Counted from the first letter of the stretch, positions 51,251 to 61,429 are shown. The stretch: DNA of 64,000 nt from CAYQSU01 sp964420325 (GCA_964420325.1 CAYQSU010000008.1:1-64000), one strand, 5' to 3'. Notes: generated by a model from the letters alone, not told the origin. Program-made: numbers and translations.

Positions 51251-53343
51251 CACCGCGTCTCTCTGGCGTGCCGGAAGTCGCTGCCGGCGGAGTGTACCGC
51301 CGGCAGAGTGACGCGCATGATCGTTCCGGCCCCCGGGCTGCTGATGACCTCCAGATCGCCGCCGAGCTCGCGGGCATACTCCCGGCACTGGTAGGCACCA
51401 ATGCCGAAGCCTTCCCTTTTGGTCGAGCGAAACGGTTTGAACAACTCGTTTTGGATGAACTCGTGATCCATTCCGGGGCCGTTGTCGGAGACCTCAACGA
51501 CCGCCGAGCTGTCCTGGCGGCTGAGAGCGATCTGAACCCAACCCTTCAGCCCGCTGGCCTCGATGGCGTTGGCGACCAGGTGGTTCAGCATAGCCGACAG
51601 CCGGTCGCGATCCGCCGCGACGGCCAGACCGTCGGCGGTCGAATCGCATCTCAGCTCGATTCCGGCAGCCGTCTTCCGCGAGATGAGCTCGTCGAGCACG
51701 GGACGCAGAGCCACGCGGCGCTCCGACGGCCGGCTTTCCTGATCCGTATGCAACCTTTCCATCAGGCGCCGCATCTTCGCCACCGCATCCTTCATAACTG
51801 CCGTCATGTCCTTTCGAAACGCCGGGTTGTCGCCGTGCCTCTCAATGTTTGAGGAGATTAGCGAAAGTTCGCTGACCAGGTTCTTAATGTCGTGCATGAT
51901 GAAGGTCGCGCGGCGATTGAATCGCTCGAACTGCCGGCTCTCGGCGAGCTCCCGTGCTGCCTTCTGTTCGGCGATGTAGCTCGCCGCCTGACGCGCCAGC
52001 ATCTTCAAAAGGTCGTAGTCTTCCCAGGTCAGGGTTCGCGGTGCTCGCGGTCGGGCGAGGACGACGAACCCAAGAATCTCGCTCTGATGGAAGAGGGGAA
52101 CCAGGATCCAGGCGCCATCGAGCCGCCGGAACGCTTCCCGCAGCGCCGGCAGATCGCCGCCCTTGCCGCCGTTGGCGGCGGCTTCGCTGGTGATGTCGAG
52201 CACCCATTCTTTCTCGTGCAGGAAATCGGTCAGCGGCAAGAGCTCGGCCTCGCCGAAGCTGGATGCGGCCATGTTCCAGGTCGCGGCGACGGCATGGCGA
52301 CCCGACTGCCTGAGCCACATCGCGCCTCCCGGGCTGTCGACCGTGTCGGCAATGGCCTGAATCACCCGCAACTCGATGGGCGCCGAGGCGCGGCTTTCGG
52401 AGACGGTCCGGGTGAAGCGCATCCACTCCACGCGATAGTCGTACTTGTAGCGGAAAAAGTGTTTGGCGATCAGGACCTTGAGATAGGCGCGGAAGGTTCC
52501 GGAAGCGAGGATGATCGCCAAAAGGACGATGGCGCCGAAGAGAAAAACCGCCTGAACGACCGGCCCCCAGGATCCGCCCGCCAACCGAATGTAGAAAGCC
52601 GAGGCCGACATCAGCAGGAGGTAAAGGCCGCTGGCGATCAAGGCCGTCGAATAGACGGCCGTCTTCTGCGAGATGGTGAGCTTGAGGCTCCAGCCCTGGC
52701 TGCGTACCGTCGAGATCGCCAGGAGCGGCACCACGAGAGCGTGCACGGCGCCGCGCGCCAGCGCCAGCGAGGGGCTCGCCTCGCGAAACAGCAGCGCATC
52801 GGCAAAGAAGAACAAGTCGTATGCGAGCATGCCGCCAAGACCGATGCAAAGGAACTTGATGCCCCAGCGCTGTTCGGACGGCGAATTGCGGATCAGGTTC
52901 TCGATCATGACGATGCCGACGATCACCATGATCAGACGGAGCAGGTAGCGGACCGGGGCGCTCGATACGGCTTGGAAGGCGCCGGCGAGTTCGGCCACGA
53001 GCAGGACGACGAAGAACACACCGCCGACGACCACGGTGGTCGATCGAAGGGTCCGACCCCAGCGGTCGCCCAGAACCTCGCTCAGCATGCTCCAGAGAAA
53101 CGCGAGCCAGGCGATCGTCCTCGACGCCTCGAGAGCATTGACGGCGGGACCGAGATCCGTGTCGGTCGCGTACTCGTAGGCGACGGCAGCAGCCCATGCC
53201 GCGGTCAATATGCTCGCCGCCATGAACAACAGGGCCTGCGGCCGATGCCGGCGGCCGCCGACGAGCAGCAGCGTCAACACCAGGAAGGCCAGTGCCCCGA
53301 CCGAGTGGCTCATAAAGCCGATTACTGCGATCTGGCCCTGCAT
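51250..53343 (-). CDS. prsK: PrsK, histidine kinase of the PEP-CTERM/XrtA system
   Basis: 697 aa. About nine membrane helices in the first 300 residues, a GAF domain (about aa 315-470), then the kinase core: H-box FIMHDIKNLVSELSLISSN with the phospho-His, and ATPase motifs LNHLVANAIEASG, VSDNGPGMDHEF and GFGIGAYQCREYA. It is the cognate kinase of PrsR. Together they control the XrtA exopolysaccharide locus around them. The start at 53343 gives the standard short periplasmic N-terminus. Confidence 0.94.
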   Translation of the reverse strand: MQGQIAVIGFMSHSVGALAFLVLTLLLVGGRRHRPQALLFMAASILTAAWAAAVAYEYATDTDLGPAVNALEASRTIAWLAFLWSMLSEVLGDRWGRTLRSTTVVVGGVFFVVLLVAELAGAFQAVSSAPVRYLLRLIMVIVGIVMIENLIRNSPSEQRWGIKFLCIGLGGMLAYDLFFFADALLFREASPSLALARGAVHALVVPLLAISTVRSQGWSLKLTISQKTAVYSTALIASGLYLLLMSASAFYIRLAGGSWGPVVQAVFLFGAIVLLAIILASGTFRAYLKVLIAKHFFRYKYDYRVEWMRFTRTVSESRASAPIELRVIQAIADTVDSPGGAMWLRQSGRHAVAATWNMAASSFGEAELLPLTDFLHEKEWVLDITSEAAANGGKGGDLPALREAFRRLDGAWILVPLFHQSEILGFVVLARPRAPRTLTWEDYDLLKMLARQAASYIAEQKAARELAESRQFERFNRRATFIMHDIKNLVSELSLISSNIERHGDNPAFRKDMTAVMKDAVAKMRRLMERLHTDQESRPSERRVALRPVLDELISRKTAAGIELRCDSTADGLAVAADRDRLSAMLNHLVANAIEASGLKGWVQIALSRQDSSAVVEVSDNGPGMDHEFIQNELFKPFRSTKREGFGIGAYQCREYARELGGDLEVISSPGAGTIMRVTLPAVHSAGSDFRHARETR

Positions 53344-53590
53344 GCTCCTTCACCGTGGCGCCGTTCCCGACCGACGAGCCGCTCCGGCGTTCCTGAGAGG
53401 TGCGAAGTATAGCGTGTTCAGCCGGCTGCTTGCACCATGCAACCGAGAAACAAGGAAGGGTTGCGAAATCGTGACGCCAAACGGTAGACTTAGCGCGGGT
53501 TCGATCGTCCGGCCGGATTCGGTATGTCACCGCACCGGGAGTTTTGGTAACCTGCCGTGGTCCGATGGGAGGCAAGAGAGCTGAGAGCAG

Positions 53591-53605
53591 TGTGCAGTGT
53601 GCACA
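53591..53605. promoter_or_regulatory. Palindrome in the XrtA control region
   Basis: TGTGCA-GTG-TGCACA, perfect 6-bp arms, about 250 bp upstream of both divergent genes. Candidate operator. Confidence 0.4.
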
Positions 53606-53691
53606 ACCCGCCGAGGCAGCCCGCTCTGGAGGACGCGCACCGCTCCGGCGGCAAGGTCGAGGCCGACCGCGGCCGTCGCCGATCGCCATTG

Positions 53692-53709
53692 ACCCTCGCC
53701 GCCGAGGGT
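53692..53709. promoter_or_regulatory. Inverted repeat upstream of the chain-length gene
   Basis: ACCCTCG-CCGC-CGAGGGT, perfect 7-bp arms. It could be an operator or, if transcribed, a small hairpin in the leader of the chain-length gene 135 bp downstream. Confidence 0.4.
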
Positions 53710-53843
53710 AATGGGTTCTTAACAGCAAGCCTCGCATGATTCGGCCAAGCGGAGGCTCTGGGCTTGCGAAGACACGGGCAGGGGGCAATCGTGCGCGGAG
53801 TCTTGGTCACGGTTACTGAAGCGGGACATAGAGCTTCTGACCC

Positions 53844-55654
53844 ATGATGGATCGCTACGCCGAGGTTTTCGGTTATCTGAATTCCATGTGGCGCCGCCGC
53901 TGGTATGCGCTGGCGATTGCCGTTCTCACCTGTATCGTCGGTTGGACCGCCGTCGCCCTGATACCGAACACGTATACCTCCACCGGAAAAATCTACATCG
54001 ACTCCGAGACGGTGCTGAGTCCTCTGCTCAAGGGCCTTGCGGTGGAGCGCGACTTCGATGCCGAGGTCAAGATCATGCAGCAGACGCTGCTGACGCGACC
54101 GAACCTGGCCAAGGTTGCCCGCGCCACCGATCTCGATCTGACCGTCACTGGCCCCGAGCAGATGGAATCCCTTCTGACGGGCATCGCCAACCGAACGACG
54201 GTTGCAAGCCCCGGGACCAACCTGTTCTCGATCAGCTTCCACGATGCCCGGCCCAGCCGCGCCAAGGATGCGGTCCAATCGTACCTGAACATTGTCATGG
54301 AAGGCCGCCTCGGCGAAAGCCGGACTGACATGGACTCGGCCCGCCGCTTCATCGATGAGCAGATCGAGCATTACCAGCGCGAGCTGGACATGGCCGAGAG
54401 ACGGCTGGCCGAGTTCAAGCAGAGAAACCTGACCTTGCTGTCCGGACCGCGCGGGTANNNNNNNNNNNNNNNNNNNNNNNNNNNNNNNNNNNNNNNNNNN
54501 NNNNNNNNNNNNNNNNNNNNNNNNNNNNNNNNNNNNNNNNNNNNNNNNNNNNNNNNNGGCTGGCCGAGTTCAAGCAGAGAAACCTGACCTTGCTGTCCGG
54601 ACCGCGCGGGTATCAGGCTCGTCTCGAGGAGGCGAGGGCGAGTATGGCGGCGGCGCGGGCTGCGCTCCAGGATGCCGAGACGGAGCGCGAGGTGCTGGTG
54701 CAGCAGCTCAGCTCGATTCCCGATGTGATCGAGGCGGTGACGCAGGGTGTTTCCGGACCGCCTTCGGATTACGCGATTCGGATCGTGCAACTCCAGGCGA
54801 CGCTCGACGATCTGTTGTCCAAGTACACCGAGCGACATCCGGACGTGCTCAGCGTCCGACAACGCATTCGTCAGCTCGAGGCGGAGCAGGAGCGCGAGAT
54901 GCGGGCGATGACGGAAGTGACCGATTCGACCGCGTCGCCGGGCCGGACCGGCCCGAGGTACGGCGTTCCCAACCCGGCTCATTCACAGTTGCAGCTCATC
55001 CTCGCCGAGAAGGAGGCCACCATTGCGCGGCTGAAGGAGCAGGTCGTCCGGAGCGAAGACAACTCCGCCCAGGTCGAGAGCCTGGCGCTCGAGGTCCCCA
55101 TCGTCGAGGCCGAGCTGACGAGGCTCACGCGCGACTACGACGTCCTGAAGCAGCAATACGAGACGTTCTTGCAACGCCGCGAATCCGCCAAGATCTCTCG
55201 CGAACGGGAAGCGCGCGGCGAAAAGGTGCAGTTCCGGATCGTCGAGCCGCCGGAGGTCCCGATCGTACCGAGCGGCCCCAACCGGGCTTTGCTGCTGACG
55301 GCCGTCTTGCCGCTTGGGCTCGGGGCCGGAGCGGCGTTCGCCTTCGTGCTCGCATTCTTTAGCGATACATTCGCAGATCCGAGGCGCCTCGGCGCGGACC
55401 TCCGCCTGCCGGTCCTGGGCGCGGTCTCGATCGTGGGGCGGCCGGGGGATGCTCGGCGGCGCCTCTTCGACATGTCCGCCTTCGGGCTCGTCGCGGCGGG
55501 ACTGATTCTGGTCTTCGCGTTCTTGATGACGGTGGAGAACGCCGTCGGCTGGGGGGGGGTAGCGAACGTGGCAGCGAACGCAACCTCGCCCGGCCAGGTG
55601 ATCTCGGCCGTTTCCGATACGGTTTCCCTGGCGTTCTCGGCGCGGGCCCAATAG
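53844..55654 (+). CDS. XrtA-system polysaccharide chain-length determinant (GumC/Wzz), split by an assembly gap
   Basis: It begins MMDRYAEVFGYLNSMWRRRWY with a first membrane helix (ALAIAVLTCIVGWTAVALI), then a Wzz domain (YTSTGKIYIDSETVLSPLLKG) and long coiled coil. The sequence is broken by 100 Ns (54458-54557), and the 55 bases on each side are identical. Removing the Ns and one copy (155 nt) restores one frame of 551 aa. The second half has the GNVR-like coiled coil, the second membrane helix (ALLLTAVLPLGLGAGAAFAFVLAFFSDTFADPRRLG) and a further hydrophobic segment near the end. It partners the tyrosine kinase downstream to set polymer length. Confidence 0.9.
54403..54457 (+). repeat. Left copy of a 55-base duplicate at the gap
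   Basis: Identical to 54558-54612; best read as the overlapping end of one contig. Confidence 0.95.
54458..54557. other. Assembly gap of 100 Ns
   Basis: Exactly 100 N, the usual placeholder for a gap of unknown size. The flanking 55-base identity shows that the two contigs overlap, so no sequence need be missing. Confidence 0.97.
54558..54612 (+). repeat. Right copy of the 55-base duplicate at the gap
   Basis: Identical to 54403-54457; the start of the next contig. Confidence 0.95.
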
Positions 55655-55687
55655 GCGCGTCCAGCGCCGACGACGAGGTGGATATCC

Positions 55688-56680
55688 ATGGATGGTGACA
55701 AGCCAGCTGCAGACAGCACCAGCGGCGGAGGTCGTGACACGCTGGTGGAGAAGGCCGCGAAGAAGCTGGCGACCCTCGTCAGCGAGCCGGTTCCGAGCGA
55801 GCCGGACATCCCCGTCGTCACCCGCTCCTCGCCCCAACCGCCTCAGCCGGGCAATGGTGAGCGTCCGTCCGCCGCGGATGTGGCTGCCCCGCGGCGCGAG
55901 CAGCGACGCCCTGTCGATCAGCCCAAGGCGCCGGCCCGCCGCAGCCGGCAGGCGGACCTGGATTTCGCGCGCCTGGCCGAACTCGGCATCCTGACGCCGG
56001 ACGGCCTCAGAACCACGACCACCGAGGAGTTCCGTCTGATCAAGCGGACGGTGCTGACCAAGCGCTGGGAGGAGGATACGAAGAACTCCAACCTGATCAT
56101 GGTGACGAGCGCCGCACCCGGCGAGGGCAAGACCTTCGTCAGCATTAATCTCGCCATGAGCATCGCCAGCGAACGGGACTACCGCGTGCTGCTCGTCGAT
56201 GCCGACCTGTCCCGTCCGAACGTTCCGCAAACCCTCGGCATCGAGGTGGACCGGGGGTTGATCGACGTGCTCACCGACGACTCGCTCGATCTGGCCGACG
56301 TCCTGATCCGCACGAACGTGGAGGGGCTGACGGTTCTGCCGGCGGGTCGGCATCATCGTCTGAGCACGGAACTGCTGGCCAGCCAGGGAATGGCGCGATT
56401 CGTTGGCGAGGTCGCCCGGCGCTATCCCGATCGCATCATCATCTTCGACTCGCCCCCGGTTCTGGCCACCAGCGAGGCCTCGGCCCTGGCCCAGCACGTC
56501 GGACAGGTCGTGTTCGTCGTGAAGGCTGAGCGGACGAGCCGCGCGGCGGTCAGGTCGGCCCTCGACCTCCTGGGAGATCACCCGAGCATCGGGCTGGTGC
56601 TGAACGGCGCTCGTCCGCAGCTGGGGTCGGCCCAGTTCGGCTACTACCACGCGAAGGGATATTACTCCCCGACCCATTGA
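55688..56680 (+). CDS. XrtA-associated tyrosine autokinase
   Basis: 330 aa. A disordered, Pro-rich N-terminus (about aa 1-95), then a BY-kinase domain: Walker A SAAPGEGKTFVSINLA, Walker A' VLLVDADLSRPNVPQTLG and Walker B IIIFDSPPVL. The C-terminal tyrosine cluster is short (FGYYHAKGYYSP), five or so Tyr. It phosphorylates itself and controls polymer export with the chain-length protein upstream. Starts 33 bp after it. Confidence 0.93.
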   Translation: MDGDKPAADSTSGGGRDTLVEKAAKKLATLVSEPVPSEPDIPVVTRSSPQPPQPGNGERPSAADVAAPRREQRRPVDQPKAPARRSRQADLDFARLAELGILTPDGLRTTTTEEFRLIKRTVLTKRWEEDTKNSNLIMVTSAAPGEGKTFVSINLAMSIASERDYRVLLVDADLSRPNVPQTLGIEVDRGLIDVLTDDSLDLADVLIRTNVEGLTVLPAGRHHRLSTELLASQGMARFVGEVARRYPDRIIIFDSPPVLATSEASALAQHVGQVVFVVKAERTSRAAVRSALDLLGDHPSIGLVLNGARPQLGSAQFGYYHAKGYYSPTH

Positions 56681-56724
56681 CGGGTCCGGCGCAGCGCTTG
56701 CACGGCCGCGCGCCGGCCGGGCGG

Positions 56725-58668
56725 TTACGCCTCCATGACCGCTGGCGGGCGCGCCTGCGAAGCGCCTGCCGGCTGGACGCCGTGCACCTGACGGACGAAC
56801 GATTCGAACATGACCAGAGCCCAGATGCAGGCGCTGTGGTCGCGAAGGCCGGCCGCGTGCTCGTCGAGGAGCCGTTCGATGAACGCCAGATCGAAGAGGC
56901 CGCCTTCGGCCAGGCTCGGCCCGGTGAGCCGGGCGCGGACGCGTTCGCGGAGAGGCCCGCGAAACCACTGGGCAAGCGGAACTGCGAAGCCCATCTTCTC
57001 GCGGTAGAGCACGTCCTCTGGAAGGTGCGGCTCCAGGCTCCTCTTCAGGATGTGCTTGCCCTCGCGGCCGTTCAGCTTGAGCCCGGCGGGAAGGCCGGCC
57101 GACCATTCCAGGAACATGTGGTCGAGAAGCGGAACGCGCACCTCCAGCGAGTGCGCCATGCTGGCGCGGTCGACCTTGGTCAGGATGTCGCCGGGCAGAT
57201 AGGTCTTGATGTCGGCGTACTGGACCCGCCCCAGATGATCATCGGCCGGGGCGCGGCGCATGACCTCTTCGACCACCTCACGGGCGTGGTAGCCCTGGAG
57301 GTCGCGGCGGAACGCCGGAGAGAAGAGTCGCCGCCGGAGATCGTCGGTCAGGATCGAGACGCTCCAGAAGTAGCCTTCGGCGCTGTCCCGTGCCAGCGCC
57401 TGCAGGGTCGATTTCGCGCGCAACGGTTTCGGTGCCCAGTCGAGCTTGGGATAGATGGTGCCCATCAGGCCGAACAGCGGTGCCCGGATCGCTCCCGGCA
57501 TCAGCGCCCGCACCCGCTCCTCGTAGTGATGCCAGCGATACCGACGGTATCCGGCGAAGACCTCGTCGCCGCCGTCGCCCGAGAGCGCCACCGTGACATG
57601 GTCGCGGCCAAGGCCGCAGACGTGATAGGTGGGGATCGCCGAGCTGTCGGCGAAGGGCTCGTCGTAGAAGCCGATCAGACGATCGACGAGGTCGAAGGCG
57701 CTCGGATCGACCTCGCGGACGTTGTGCTGGGTGCGGTAGCGCGCCGACACCTTGGCGGCATACCGCGATTCGTCGAACTCCGGGTGGCCGAACGCAATCG
57801 AGCACGTCACCACCGGCTTCTCCGACGATCCGGCCATCATCGCCACGACGGCGCTCGAATCGACGCCGCCGGAGAGGAACGCGCCGAGCGGCACCTCGGC
57901 GATCAAGTGGATGCGCACGGCCTCCCTGAGATGCTCGATCAGGGCCTCGCAGACCTCCGCCTCGCTCCCAACGCCGCGCGCGCGGAACGCGACGTCCCAG
58001 TAAGGCCTGGGCTCGACCGCCGGGTCGCCACGGCGGACCGAGAGCACGTGCCCCGGCGCCAGCTTGTGGATGCCCTGGTAGATCGTCTTGGGATCGGGGA
58101 TGTAGCCATAGGCGAAGTAGTCCTCGACCGCCCGCGGATCGATCCGGCGGGGTGCACCGGGGTGGAGAAGGAGCGCCTTCAGCTCCGACGCGAAGACAAA
58201 GCTGCCGTCGGCGAGCAGGGCGTAGTACAGCGGCTTGATGCCGAGGCGGTCGCGGGCCAGGAACAGGGTCCGGCGATTGGCGTCCCACAGCCCGAAGGCG
58301 AACATACCGCGGAACCGCTCGACGCAGGCCTCGCCCCACTCCTCCCAGGCGTGAACGATGACCTCCGTGTCGCAGTTCGTCCCGAAGCGGTGGCCGGCGG
58401 CGACGAGCTCCCTGGCGAGATCCTGGAAGTTGTAGATCTCGCCGTTGTAGACGACGACGACCGTGCGGTCCTCGTTGAACAGCGGCTGGTGCCCGCCGGA
58501 GAGATCGATGATCGAGAGCCGGCGGTGGCCGAGGCCGATGCCCGGCGCGGTGTAGAGACCCTGATCGTCCGGGCCGCGATGGGCCTGGCTGTCGTTCATC
58601 CGGACAAGCAGGTCCGCATCGACGGCGCCGAGGCGCCGGGTGTCGAGAATGCCGACGATGCCGCACAT
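56725..58668 (-). CDS. XrtA-system amidotransferase (asparagine synthase-like)
   Basis: 647 aa. N-terminal Ntn glutaminase with catalytic Cys2 (MCGIVGILDTRRLGA), and RGPDDQGLY, YNGEIYNFQDLA; then an asparagine synthase domain with the PP-loop FLSGGVDSSAVVAMM and SGDGGDEVFAGYRRYRW. In exosortase A loci this protein is taken to amidate or aminate a sugar or uronic acid of the polymer. This would suit the UDP-HexNAc uronate from TviB. On the minus strand after exosortase, 59 bp away. Confidence 0.94.
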   Translation of the reverse strand: MCGIVGILDTRRLGAVDADLLVRMNDSQAHRGPDDQGLYTAPGIGLGHRRLSIIDLSGGHQPLFNEDRTVVVVYNGEIYNFQDLARELVAAGHRFGTNCDTEVIVHAWEEWGEACVERFRGMFAFGLWDANRRTLFLARDRLGIKPLYYALLADGSFVFASELKALLLHPGAPRRIDPRAVEDYFAYGYIPDPKTIYQGIHKLAPGHVLSVRRGDPAVEPRPYWDVAFRARGVGSEAEVCEALIEHLREAVRIHLIAEVPLGAFLSGGVDSSAVVAMMAGSSEKPVVTCSIAFGHPEFDESRYAAKVSARYRTQHNVREVDPSAFDLVDRLIGFYDEPFADSSAIPTYHVCGLGRDHVTVALSGDGGDEVFAGYRRYRWHHYEERVRALMPGAIRAPLFGLMGTIYPKLDWAPKPLRAKSTLQALARDSAEGYFWSVSILTDDLRRRLFSPAFRRDLQGYHAREVVEEVMRRAPADDHLGRVQYADIKTYLPGDILTKVDRASMAHSLEVRVPLLDHMFLEWSAGLPAGLKLNGREGKHILKRSLEPHLPEDVLYREKMGFAVPLAQWFRGPLRERVRARLTGPSLAEGGLFDLAFIERLLDEHAAGLRDHSACIWALVMFESFVRQVHGVQPAGASQARPPAVMEA

Positions 58669-58727
58669 TCCGTCGTTCCTTTCGTTGAGCTTCCCGGCGC
58701 CGCCTCGTCAGCGCGGGGGCATTCCGC

Positions 58728-60380
58728 CTATCGCGCGGCCGCCGCCAGGTAGGAGCCGATCGGCCCGGCGTGGTCGAGGAAGTCCTGGAGGATGCGGGCG
58801 GCCTCCTCCGGCCGTTCGGCGTAGGTCGTCGAGAGGGCGACGACCGCGGCCGAGCCGTCGCCTTCCAGAAGCTTGGCCTTGGTCTCGAGGATCTTGGCCG
58901 TGATGCGGTCGGAGGTGAAACGCTCGTCGATCCAGTACCAGTACCAGATGAGCCGGCCTTCACCATCGGCGCGCACCTCGACGCTTCGCACCCTCTCACG
59001 TTGGCCGTCGATGATCGCCTCGCGGCGGCCGGCGCCGACGCGAAGCCAGCCGCGCCCGTCGGCAACCCGGTTCTTCTCGCTCACCGCCTCGGCGCCCTGA
59101 CGCTGGTGGCGATAGTAGGCGACGTGGGTCTCGACCGTCTGCGAGCCGGCCGCGAAAGCACGCAAGACCTCGGCGTCCGCGCCGGGAAACCGCGGCTGCC
59201 ATGTCGCCGCGTGCGTCGGAGCCGGGGACCAGGGCGGGCGGACCTGCAGTTCGCCGAGCTCGGGAAGCGGCGCGTCGGCCCGGCGCGCCTCCATCAGCGC
59301 GGCATAGGCGGGGGCGCTCGCGGCGAGAACCACGGCGCCTGCGGCTGCACCGGCAAACGCGGCGCGCTGCCGCGACGGTGTCGAAACCGTGCGGGCCGGC
59401 ACGCTCAAAACCGCCGGCCGATCGGACGCCGGGTCGTCGCGGATCAGCATGCCGACGCCGAGAAGGCAGAGGGTGACGAAGCTCAAGAAGATCCAGCCGT
59501 AGATCAGATGGTCCACGCCGACCGCCAGCCGGTGGTCGCTGAGATAGGCGAGCATGATGATGCCGTAGGCCCGTAGCCCGTTGGCGACGATCGGAATGGC
59601 GAAGGCCAGCGCGACGAACAGCAGGCGCCGCCACGGCGACCGGAACAGGAGATGGGCGCCGAGGAAGCCGAGCGCGACGGTGCTGATCAGGAACCGCACG
59701 CCGGCGCACGCCTCGGCGACGATGAAGCTGCCGGTCGGGATATGGATCAGAAGACCGTCGATGTAGACCGGTACGCCGGTCATCCGCAAGAGCCGCACCG
59801 CGAACTCGGCGGTGACGTTCTGAAGCGGCGGGATGAGGAAGCTGCCGAACGGAACGGCGAAGAACAGGAACAGCAAGGGGAAGGCGATACGCCTGACCGC
59901 TGGCCAGCCGAGGAGGGTCAAGAGGAGGCCGTGGATCATGGCGATCAGCGCCACCTGCTGGGCGAACAGAACGCCGGACACCTCGCCGATGAGCCAGGCG
60001 AGCACGGCGAGCGCCATGGCAATCAGACCCGCGAGCGTCGGCCTCGGAGTGAGGGATGCGAGGAGCGTGCGACGGTGCCAGATGAGGTACGCGGAGACGG
60101 GGGCGATGAGGAACCCGTGGCTGTAGGTGCCGACGGACCACCACTGGTGGACCATCGAGGCGCCGGTCTGCCAGAACAGCGCCAGAAGGGCCACGAGACC
60201 CGCTGCGGCGGCGGGCAGCGCGAAGGCCCAGGGCGAGGCGACGGCGCCTTTGCCGGGTTCATCCGGGGCGGCGGCGGGCATCGGCGCCGCGACATGGAGG
60301 CAAGCCGTCGAGATCCGTCGGGCATCGTCGTCCGACGCCACGTCTCTCCGCACCTTGCGACGGACATGGGCCATTGGCAT
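58728..60380 (-). CDS. xrtA: Exosortase A fused to an EpsI domain
   Basis: 550 aa from ATG 60380, which overlaps the FemAB stop (TAATG). About eight membrane helices hold the exosortase core: catalytic Cys in FIVAEACAGVRFLIS, Arg in VANGLRAYGIIMLAYLS and His in VGVDHLIYGWIFLS. From about aa 340 a periplasmic EpsI (DUF3485) domain follows. Exosortase A is a membrane transpeptidase that cuts PEP-CTERM proteins for export and anchoring. No PEP-CTERM substrate gene is in the window. Confidence 0.93.
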   Translation of the reverse strand: MPMAHVRRKVRRDVASDDDARRISTACLHVAAPMPAAAPDEPGKGAVASPWAFALPAAAAGLVALLALFWQTGASMVHQWWSVGTYSHGFLIAPVSAYLIWHRRTLLASLTPRPTLAGLIAMALAVLAWLIGEVSGVLFAQQVALIAMIHGLLLTLLGWPAVRRIAFPLLFLFFAVPFGSFLIPPLQNVTAEFAVRLLRMTGVPVYIDGLLIHIPTGSFIVAEACAGVRFLISTVALGFLGAHLLFRSPWRRLLFVALAFAIPIVANGLRAYGIIMLAYLSDHRLAVGVDHLIYGWIFLSFVTLCLLGVGMLIRDDPASDRPAVLSVPARTVSTPSRQRAAFAGAAAGAVVLAASAPAYAALMEARRADAPLPELGELQVRPPWSPAPTHAATWQPRFPGADAEVLRAFAAGSQTVETHVAYYRHQRQGAEAVSEKNRVADGRGWLRVGAGRREAIIDGQRERVRSVEVRADGEGRLIWYWYWIDERFTSDRITAKILETKAKLLEGDGSAAVVALSTTYAERPEEAARILQDFLDHAGPIGSYLAAAAR

Positions 60381-61429
60381 TAACCCAGGTGCCGGGCCAG
60401 CATAGGGCCGAGACGGTTGGCGACCGGCAACGGCAGGCGCTTCCAGAGCGCGATGTAGAGGCTGTACTTGGGATTCAGCGGATTGACCTCCGGTAGCTCG
60501 CGGCCGCGGACCAGCTTGTACTCGTAATACAGGGGCTCGGGCTCAAATCCCCAATGCTTTTTGAAGGCAAACGAGCCGGTGCCCCGCTTGCTGCGGCCGA
60601 AATCGAAGAGGCGGCAGCCGCGCAGGCAGGCGCGGCGCATCACCTCCCAATACATGAAATCGAAGGCGGCAACCTCGCGCGCCCGCGGCGAGCCGCCGCC
60701 CCAGTAGGGAAGCACCTCGTCACGGAAGCGATAACTCATGACGCCGGCGACCGGCCGGCCGTCATGGCCGACGGTCAGGATCTCGCAATCGTCCCCGAAG
60801 ACCTTCTTGAGGGTGCGGAAGAACCGCTTCGAGAATACGGGCGTTCCGAGATTGCGGACGCTTTCGGCATAGAGCGCATAGAACCGCTCGACGTCGGCGT
60901 CCTCCGTGGCGCGAAGCCCGAGCTTGATCCCCTTGCGCACCATCGCCCGCTGCTTGCGCGGGACGGCCTCGAGGTTTCGCTCGGGGTCGGGGTCGAGCTC
61001 CTTGCGGAAGGTGGCGTAGAGCTCCGCGTCGCACGTCCAGTCGCCGTGAGAGGGCGAGCGCAGGCGATACTCGATGTGGTCGACGTTGAGCCGCTCGGCG
61101 AGGCTCACAGCGGCTTCGTCGAGGGCGCGCCGTGCCTCGTCGTCGTCGGCCGCGGGTCCGCCGTAGACACTGAACGCCTTAGAGATCAGAGCATTGCCGA
61201 ACAGACGGCTGTTCACGTGAACGAGCGGCAGAACGCCGCGGATGACGCCGCCTCGTTCGGCGAACAGGAAGTGGCAGGAGTGGCCGAGGCTCTGCTCGAC
61301 CACCCGCTTCCAGCCGGCTCGATGAAAGAACGTCGCCTCCCCGCAGCCGGCGACGAACGCGTCCCAGCGCGCCTCCGAGCCTTCGTCGAGGGGCCTGACC
61401 GTCAGCGGGGCGGCGACGACGTGGTTCAT
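60380..61429 (-). CDS. FemAB-like protein of the XrtA system
   Basis: 349 aa. FemAB/GNAT double fold: WDAFVAGCGEATFFHRAGWKRVVEQSLGH at the start and the late RGCRLFDFGRSKRGTGSFAFKKHWGFEPEPLYYEY. These proteins transfer acyl or aminoacyl groups; in exosortase loci the acceptor is thought to be the polysaccharide or its precursor. Start overlaps the deacetylase stop by 4 bp, and the stop overlaps the exosortase ATG. Confidence 0.92.
   Translation of the reverse strand: MNHVVAAPLTVRPLDEGSEARWDAFVAGCGEATFFHRAGWKRVVEQSLGHSCHFLFAERGGVIRGVLPLVHVNSRLFGNALISKAFSVYGGPAADDDEARRALDEAAVSLAERLNVDHIEYRLRSPSHGDWTCDAELYATFRKELDPDPERNLEAVPRKQRAMVRKGIKLGLRATEDADVERFYALYAESVRNLGTPVFSKRFFRTLKKVFGDDCEILTVGHDGRPVAGVMSYRFRDEVLPYWGGGSPRAREVAAFDFMYWEVMRRACLRGCRLFDFGRSKRGTGSFAFKKHWGFEPEPLYYEYKLVRGRELPEVNPLNPKYSLYIALWKRLPLPVANRLGPMLARHLG

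Larger units (their letters stand above)
53344..53843. other. 500-bp divergent control region of the XrtA locus
   Basis: Between prsK (minus) and the chain-length gene (plus). No gene is seen. It contains two clear inverted repeats (53591-53605 and 53692-53709, listed separately) and a 7-bp tandem repeat GCAGTGT at 53587-53600. This is the natural site for PrsR or other regulator binding. No confident sigma-54 or sigma-70 promoter was found by eye. Confidence 0.6.

Noticed and set aside
53400..53843. Sigma-54 promoter for the XrtA genes
   Set aside because: Expected because PrsR is a sigma-54 activator, but no GG-N10-GC element with good flanks was found by eye.
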